Shown here: positions 6,012-10,481 of the stretch, one piece after another
How positions within the stretch are numbered: the first letter of the stretch is position 1
Layout: every line of letters begins with the position of its first letter
Assembly: GCA_036397475.1 (NCBI GenBank)
Contig: DASWIV010000363.1
Coordinates: 1 to 10,481 of the forward strand
Reading direction: 5' to 3'
Source of the DNA: DASWIV01 sp036397475
Lineage (GTDB): Bacteria > JAJVIF01 > JAPKYR01
DNA length: 10,481 nucleotides
Translations under genes and position numbers: made by a program
Notes under the pieces: model-generated
The model's database searches: none
Told to the model about the DNA's origin: nothing
Seen by the model: only the letters and a program-made list of their open reading frames with translations

Positions 6012-7108
6012 AGCCTGTTAAAATCCTGTCCCGGACGCAGGCTACTTGAATATGAATCGTACGCAGCATCGTCAGACATGAAACTTGTACCTGAAGGAAG
6101 TTTATCGACAGCCCATTGCATGAGCGTTCCACCCCATGTGAGTCCTGCGCCGAAGGTGACCAGAAGGATCCAGTCTCCCTTATTGATCCTGCCTTCCGCT
6201 TCGGCTTCGTAAATGGCGGTAGGTATGGTTGCCGATGTCGTGTTCCCGTATTTATGAATATTGGTAACGACCTGGTGTTTTTTCAGTCCAAGGCGTTTGG
6301 TGCAGGCGTCGATGATCCGGATATTCGCCTGGTGCGGAATGAATACGCCGATATCTTCGGGAGTAATGCCTGCACGCTCGAGAAGCTCCTCGCTGACCTC
6401 TTTCATTTTTTTAACGGCAAATTTGAAGACCTCGCCGCCGTTCATTTTTATGAAATGCTGGCGACGGTCGATTGAGTCGTTTGACGCTGGCATGGCACTT
6501 CCACCACCGGGCATGTACAGCAGGTCGCCGTATCTTCCGTCGGATCCAAGGATAAAATCCCTGAATCCATACGGTTCTTCCACCGCTTCCAGACAGACAG
6601 CGGCAGCGCCGTCCCCGAACAGGACACAGGTTGCGCGGTCTTCCCAGTCAAGAATGCTGGACATGATCTCGGAACCGACAACAAGTACCCTGTTCGCTCG
6701 TCCGGACTCGATCGCCGCCGACGCCTGGAAAATGCCGTAAATGAATCCCGAACAGGCGTTAACCAGATCGAATGAGCCTACTCCGACCGCGCCAAGTTTA
6801 GCTGCGAGGGTGTTTGCCGATGCAGGAAATATATGGTCAGGTGTAACGGTTGCCACAATAATCAGGTCGAGATCGTCTGGAGACCATCCCACACGCATAA
6901 GGGCTTCGCGGGATGCATGGAGGCTCAAGTCGCTCTGCCTGAGGCCGTTGGTGACAATTCGACGCTCATGGATTCCGGTACGGGTGCGGATCCAGTCGTC
7001 CGACGTATCGATTCCCATTTCTTCTAGGTCGAAATTTGTCACGACATTCGGCGGAAGAAATCTCCCTACCGACACTATTCCAGACCGCCTAGTTTGCATT
7101 CCAGTCAC
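6008..7108 (-). CDS. fabH: 3-oxoacyl-[acyl-carrier-protein] synthase III (KAS III, FabH) with a C-terminal tail
   Basis: FabH starts fatty acid synthesis by condensing an acyl-CoA primer with malonyl-ACP, and so sets whether chains are straight or branched. The catalytic triad is C119 (VNACSGF), H259 (FIPHQAN) and N289 (HKYGNTT). The N-terminal DDWIRTRTGIHERR (37-50) and GDGAAA (165-170) are also family hallmarks. Length is 366 against the usual 310-335. The excess is a polar Ser/Asp/Tyr-rich tail of about 33 residues after the core ends near residue 333. The start is GTG at 7108, with AAGGA (7116-7120) seven bases upstream. An ATG at 7099 would drop three residues but has a poorer site. It lies 46 bases after plsX and overlaps fabD by four bases. 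Primer preference cannot be read from this sequence. Confidence 0.95.
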   Translation of the reverse strand: MTGMQTRRSGIVSVGRFLPPNVVTNFDLEEMGIDTSDDWIRTRTGIHERRIVTNGLRQSDLSLHASREALMRVGWSPDDLDLIIVATVTPDHIFPASANTLAAKLGAVGVGSFDLVNACSGFIYGIFQASAAIESGRANRVLVVGSEIMSSILDWEDRATCVLFGDGAAAVCLEAVEEPYGFRDFILGSDGRYGDLLYMPGGGSAMPASNDSIDRRQHFIKMNGGEVFKFAVKKMKEVSEELLERAGITPEDIGVFIPHQANIRIIDACTKRLGLKKHQVVTNIHKYGNTTSATIPTAIYEAEAEGRINKGDWILLVTFGAGLTWGGTLMQWAVDKLPSGTSFMSDDAAYDSYSSSLRPGQDFNRL

Positions 7109-7154
7109 ATTAAATTCCTTTCACGTTCAACAAAACTACACCAGTTACACGTGC

Positions 7155-8195
7155 TTATACGCTTACACCGTTCATCTGTTCCGCCGCTTGCGACATATCA
7201 TGGTGTGTTTTCAGGGCTAACTCAAGCTCTGAGAGGAGATTTGTCCTCGCCAGGTCGTAAGTGAGTCTTATAGCGCTGGCTACAGCCTTATGCCGCGATT
7301 TTCCGTGGGCGATCACTACATTGCCCGCGATGCCGAGCATCGGTCCGCCACCTACTTCCTGCCAGTCAAGGCGTTTTTTGATCCGGCGCATAAGCGGACG
7401 GAGCATAAGCGCTGCGAGTTTTTCCATCCCAGCCGCCGAACCGAGTTCATCCTTTACGATCTGCATGATCAACATCGCCATGCCTTCCGCGACCTTCAGC
7501 GCCACATTTCCCGTGAACCCGTCGCAGACCATGACGTCACAGACGGAGCGCCCAATATCCGTTCCCTGCACATTCCCAATAAAATTCAAATCGCTTTCTT
7601 TCAGTAATTTATGCGCTGTACGCGCCTGTTTGCTGCCTTTTGATTCTTCCTCGCCGATGGAGAGTAATGCAATTCTCGGCTTTTCAACGTTCCATAACTG
7701 GCGTGCGTAGGTGTGTCCACAAACCGCGAAATTAACGAGGTCGGCCGCGGTGCAGTCTGTCGCGGCACCGGCATCGAGCAGAAGAGTATTCCCTTCAGGT
7801 GTCGGAATCGGAATCGCTGCTGCCGGACGTGTTATCCCGGCCATACGTCCAAGGACCATTGTCGAGCCCATCATGAAGGCACCCGTGTTTCCGGCAGACA
7901 TGCATCCAAGCGCTTTTCCCTGTTTTACCAGGCTGATACCCACCATGAGGCTTGAATCCTTCTTGTTGCGAATAGCAGTGATGGGATGCTCGTCCATCAG
8001 GATATGTTCAGTGGTGTGATGGATTGTAATCCTGTCGGGATTATTATGGGCGGCAAGAAATGGAGCGACTTTGGCTTCATCGCCAACAAGGACGCAGGCT
8101 ATGCCGCTGTCGACAGCGCCCTGGACAACCTGCTCAGGCGCGTTGTCGCCTCCAAGGGCATCGACAGCCACCGGTAGTTTATCGATTCCAGACAT
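7155..8195 (-). CDS. plsX: Phosphate acyltransferase PlsX (acyl-ACP:phosphate)
   Basis: PlsX converts acyl-ACP and phosphate to acyl-phosphate, the donor used by PlsY to acylate glycerol-3-phosphate, and so links fatty acid synthesis to membrane phospholipid. It is a peripheral membrane enzyme. Family motifs: VAVDALGGDNAP (9-20), SAGNTGAFM (100-108), DGFTGNVALK (225-234), and GGGPMLGIAGNVVIAHGKS-type sequence near 282-300. Length is 346, normal (about 330-350). It heads the fab cluster. The rpmF and DUF177 genes that often precede plsX are absent; a divergent lipoprotein gene is there instead. The ATG at 8195 has no clean Shine-Dalgarno. The nearest G-run lies in a possible hairpin (8206-8225), so its translation may be modulated. 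Confidence 0.96.
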   Translation of the reverse strand: MSGIDKLPVAVDALGGDNAPEQVVQGAVDSGIACVLVGDEAKVAPFLAAHNNPDRITIHHTTEHILMDEHPITAIRNKKDSSLMVGISLVKQGKALGCMSAGNTGAFMMGSTMVLGRMAGITRPAAAIPIPTPEGNTLLLDAGAATDCTAADLVNFAVCGHTYARQLWNVEKPRIALLSIGEEESKGSKQARTAHKLLKESDLNFIGNVQGTDIGRSVCDVMVCDGFTGNVALKVAEGMAMLIMQIVKDELGSAAGMEKLAALMLRPLMRRIKKRLDWQEVGGGPMLGIAGNVVIAHGKSRHKAVASAIRLTYDLARTNLLSELELALKTHHDMSQAAEQMNGVSV

Positions 8196-8205
8196 AGAAA
8201 AATGA

Positions 8206-8225
8206 CCCCGGCAAATCCCCCGGGG
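8206..8225 (-). promoter_or_regulatory. GC-rich leader hairpin before plsX, possible attenuator or RBS sequestration
   Basis: In the predicted plsX leader CCCCGG (8225-8220 read on the minus strand) pairs with CCGGGG (8211-8206) across an eight-base loop. This is directly followed by TCATTTTTCT and the plsX ATG at 8195. The layout resembles a small terminator or a hairpin that hides the only G-rich segment near the start. The hairpin is seen; a regulatory role is inference. Confidence 0.35.
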
Positions 8226-8234
8226 GAAAACGGA

Positions 8235-8264
8235 ATCATATCATAAAGATGAATTAAGGCTCAA
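8235..8264 (-). promoter_or_regulatory. Probable promoter of the plsX-fabH-fabD-fabG operon
   Basis: On the minus strand, -35 TTGAGC (8259-8264) and -10 TATGAT (8235-8240) are 18 bases apart. The -10 matches five of six consensus bases and the -35 four of six. Transcription would start near 8228, giving a leader of about 33 bases. It is the only good candidate between the two divergent genes for leftward transcription. Confidence 0.5.
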
Positions 8265-8297
8265 TGGAGAAGTAGCCTGGCCCGGCATGTTTAGAAG

Positions 8298-8326
8298 TTG
8301 ATAAGAGCGTTTAAACCTTGTAAACT
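8298..8326 (+). promoter_or_regulatory. Probable promoter of the divergent lipoprotein gene
   Basis: On the plus strand, -35 TTGATA (8298-8303) and -10 TAAACT (8321-8326) are separated by exactly 17 bases. They match consensus at five and four of six positions. The start would be near 8333, leaving about 26 bases of leader, which contains the Shine-Dalgarno GGGAGG (8348-8353) five bases before the ATG. It does not overlap the leftward promoter at 8235-8264, so the two divergent units have separate core promoters about 35 bases apart. Confidence 0.5.
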
Positions 8327-8358
8327 ATCCGGTCTGATCAACATCGTGGGAGGTTATT

Positions 8359-10481
8359 ATGCAGCACACAAGGACCCTCTTTGCTCTAACCATAGCCACA
8401 TGGTTGCTGGTTTCCTGTTCCGGCAGCACCAGCAACACGTTAACGCCTTCGATTGGCGCATCCCCTGATTCCACGCCCAGAATTGTTGACGCGGTTCCGT
8501 CCAGCGGATTCGTCATGGGTGTCTGGGATATATCGATCGACACTGAGAACGAGGAAGCAGAGGTTTTCCCGCTGCGACATGCGTCGTTCACCGGGAATCA
8601 GAATTTCCACGCTCCTCCGGGCATGATCAAACTCGAAAACATCGTCATCGATTACGACACAGGCGAGATCGAAGCTGATATCGGCCTGGTGCATTTGTTT
8701 CCGGCCCTCAAAAGATACACGGGCTTCGACGTAATGGGGGTATTCATGGGCGACGGGAATGATGTTTACCCCGGAGATTACAACCTGGCAATACATGGTT
8801 TAAACGATCAACGTCTCTTGAACGCAGATGGATACACCCGATGGTTCAACGCGAATGAGTTCAAGGGTATCGGGGAGATCCCGCCTATGTTCGGCTACAA
8901 TCCCGGTCATATGGGAACTCCCGGCTACAAGCCGACAGCGGATCTCAACGGTTACAAATACTACGCTGAAGGACTCGAACCGGATGGCGATGAATTCCAG
9001 TTCCTGATCGACAATTCCGACGACAGGGGCATGTTTGTCGAGGGGGATCTTGTCTGGCGGCATTTCTCAATGATCTTTCCCGAGCTGCCCCAGACAAATG
9101 AAGCTAAATTCCAGTATGCAATAATCGGGCACTGGGAACCGAACAAACACGAGCCAGGACCTCCGGTCAACGTTCCGGATGACTTTCCACCTGAAGCGAA
9201 CGTAGATGAAGCAGTCGTGTGCGACATCCAGGACTCAAGCACTGCATGGTTCGAAAATGGAGAATCTAGTGGGAGTGTAATTCTCGACATTTCACCCTGG
9301 GACTGGTCGGCGACGTGCGATGCCGGGACCATGGGTGAGTATGTCATTTACGTCTATTCCGAAGCCTGGACTGGGGCGTATGAGGTTGATATGAGTTGTT
9401 TGGGCTTGACGGACTTCTACGAAACCTTCCACGCTGAAATCCCGGTCGAGTCACTTGATTCCTGTGAACCGCTCGATGTCTGGGTAGAGGTTCGGTACCC
9501 CGGGATGGACTACTCGAACAAGTTCGGATCCCCGAATTACGCTGAAGGCGAACTTGCTGGCTATTTCCTTGTTGAAGTCCCGATAAGCTGTGACGCTCCA
9601 ATTTTCATTGAAGTCATAACGCCTAACGGAGGAGAGGAAATATGTTGGGCAAGTGATTACGAAATTACGTGGTCTTCCCAGCACCTGACAAGCCTTGTCA
9701 ATATCGAATATTCGAAGGATGATTTCGTATCAGATATCAACACGATTGCCGAAAACGAAACAAACGATGGTAGTTTCCTTTGGGAGAATATTCCGATCGA
9801 GAGTACATATAACCTAAAAGTGCGGTTGAGTTCTGTTGATTTTCCGTTCGTGCACGATGAGTCCGATGATTATTTCGGTATTGTAGAATATGGCTACGGA
9901 TGGGCCAGAGATTGGGGGGGCCCTTTATACGATGACGCATTGTCAGTTGCCACAGACAGTGCTGGGAACTTATATGTAACAGGTTTGTTTTCGGATACGG
10001 TTGATTTCGATCCCGGTACCGGTACGGATAACCACTCCTCGAATGGTTACTCTGATGCCTTTCTCACCAAATTCGATTCAAGTGGTAATTTTATCTGGGC
10101 ACGCACATGGGGTGGACCATGGCTTGACCATGGATATTCCGTCGCAATTGACGGTTCCGGGATTGTTTACGTTACAGGAGATTTTGCAGGCGTGGTTGAC
10201 TTCGATCCTAGCGGTAACATAGATTACCACATTTCGAATGGAAACCCAGATGTCTTTCTCTGCAGATACGATTCAGATGGTAATTACCTCTGGACTCGGA
10301 CATGGGGGGGAGCAAACTATGATTTGGGATGGTCAACCGCACTCGATGGTTTCGGGAATGCATATACAATGGGATTTTTCATGGGCACGGTCGATTTCGA
10401 TCCCAGCAGTGGTTTGGACTATCACATATCAAATGGTGTCTTTGATTTCTACCTAAGCAAATTCGATTCAAGTGGTAATTT
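8359..10481 (+). CDS. Large secreted lipoprotein with a Kre9/KNH-like domain and beta-propeller-type repeats (3' end cut by window)
   Basis: This frame stays open for 707 codons from ATG 8359 to the right edge, so the gene is partial and its true length unknown. The start has GGGAGG five bases upstream. Residues 1-20 are a lipoprotein signal peptide: basic start, hydrophobic core, lipobox LVSC with C20 as the predicted lipidated residue. Serine at the next position would suggest the outer membrane in a diderm. Residues 45-275 form an unnamed globular region containing MGVWDISID (53-61) and GFDVMGVFMGDGND (122-135). Residues 285-412 contain five cysteines (first C288). Residues 417-508 resemble the bacterial Kre9/KNH-type (Ser-Thr-rich GPI-anchored family) domain: TPNGGEE opening at 421, then ITWSS, and NDGSFLW. 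From residue 515 a 65-residue repeat begins, with SBBP-like DSAGNLYVTG motifs. Function is unknown; display, adhesion or binding at the cell surface is inference. Base composition drops sharply in GC near 9600. Confidence 0.88.
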   Translation, partial: MQHTRTLFALTIATWLLVSCSGSTSNTLTPSIGASPDSTPRIVDAVPSSGFVMGVWDISIDTENEEAEVFPLRHASFTGNQNFHAPPGMIKLENIVIDYDTGEIEADIGLVHLFPALKRYTGFDVMGVFMGDGNDVYPGDYNLAIHGLNDQRLLNADGYTRWFNANEFKGIGEIPPMFGYNPGHMGTPGYKPTADLNGYKYYAEGLEPDGDEFQFLIDNSDDRGMFVEGDLVWRHFSMIFPELPQTNEAKFQYAIIGHWEPNKHEPGPPVNVPDDFPPEANVDEAVVCDIQDSSTAWFENGESSGSVILDISPWDWSATCDAGTMGEYVIYVYSEAWTGAYEVDMSCLGLTDFYETFHAEIPVESLDSCEPLDVWVEVRYPGMDYSNKFGSPNYAEGELAGYFLVEVPISCDAPIFIEVITPNGGEEICWASDYEITWSSQHLTSLVNIEYSKDDFVSDINTIAENETNDGSFLWENIPIESTYNLKVRLSSVDFPFVHDESDDYFGIVEYGYGWARDWGGPLYDDALSVATDSAGNLYVTGLFSDTVDFDPGTGTDNHSSNGYSDAFLTKFDSSGNFIWARTWGGPWLDHGYSVAIDGSGIVYVTGDFAGVVDFDPSGNIDYHISNGNPDVFLCRYDSDGNYLWTRTWGGANYDLGWSTALDGFGNAYTMGFFMGTVDFDPSSGLDYHISNGVFDFYLSKFDSSGN
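9901..10481 (+). repeat. In-frame tandem repeat, period 195 bases (65 residues)
   Basis: Three units begin at 9901, 10096 and 10291; the third is cut at the edge. Each encodes a start of the type W-A-R-x-W-G-G, then D-x-x-x-S-V-A-x-D-x-x-G-N-x-Y-V-T-G, then T-V-D-F-D-P, then a His/Ser-Asn-Gly segment and finally F-L-x-K-F-D-S-S-G-N. The spacing is exactly 195 bases each time with no frame slip. A 24-base stretch at 10068-10091 recurs unchanged at 10458-10481, 390 bases (two periods) later. The pattern resembles SBBP beta-propeller repeats (PF06739), from family knowledge. More copies are likely beyond the edge, since a propeller normally needs several blades. Confidence 0.85.

Noticed and set aside
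8217..8226. Ten-base palindrome of five C then five G as an operator
   Set aside because: It is better explained as one arm of the plsX leader hairpin; on its own such a simple GC run is weak evidence for a binding site.
8440..9684. Several minus-strand frames between 8325 and 9940
   Set aside because: All are antisense to the continuous lipoprotein frame, which has a signal peptide, Shine-Dalgarno and repeat structure in its favour.

Overview
The window is bacterial. It carries a left-pointing (minus-strand) block of core genes from about 8195 down to 109, and a divergent right-pointing lipoprotein gene that starts at 8359 and is cut by the right edge. The complete type II fatty acid synthesis set, Shine-Dalgarno sites, GTG starts and 4-base stop/start overlaps all fit a bacterium. 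The long surface-type lipoprotein with tandem beta-propeller-like repeats fits a free-living, probably diderm, environmental lineage. I cannot name the phylum from the sequence.

Layout in the direction of transcription (right to left): plsX (8195-7155), fabH (7108-6008), fabD (6011-5064), fabG (5061-4312), a strong intrinsic terminator (4290-4261), fabF (4219-2981), a probable new promoter (2904-2876), then rpsP (2833-2411), khpA (2344-2042), rimM (2019-1522), trmD (1525-803) and rplS (720-109). Past rplS there is only a 108-base edge stretch with a probable promoter for something further left. No gene-free gap exceeds 163 bases.

Functionally there are two modules. The fab module makes fatty acids: PlsX passes acyl chains from ACP to acyl-phosphate for phospholipids, FabD loads malonyl groups on ACP, FabH starts chains, FabF extends them and FabG does the first reduction. 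The second module serves the ribosome: S16 and L19, the 16S maturation factor RimM, the tRNA m1G37 methyltransferase TrmD and the small KH RNA-binding protein KhpA. In many bacteria these modules are separate, with acpP and rnc in the first and ffh at the head of the second. Here acpP, rnc and ffh are all absent from their usual places.

The notable points are: the missing acpP with a terminator in its place; long acidic low-complexity tails on both ribosomal proteins (N-terminal on L19, C-terminal on S16); and the large partial lipoprotein (at least 707 residues) with a Kre9/KNH-like domain and a 195-base tandem repeat. The lipoprotein DNA becomes abruptly more AT-rich exactly where the modular C-terminal half begins. 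I found no RNA gene, CRISPR array, insertion sequence or defence system.
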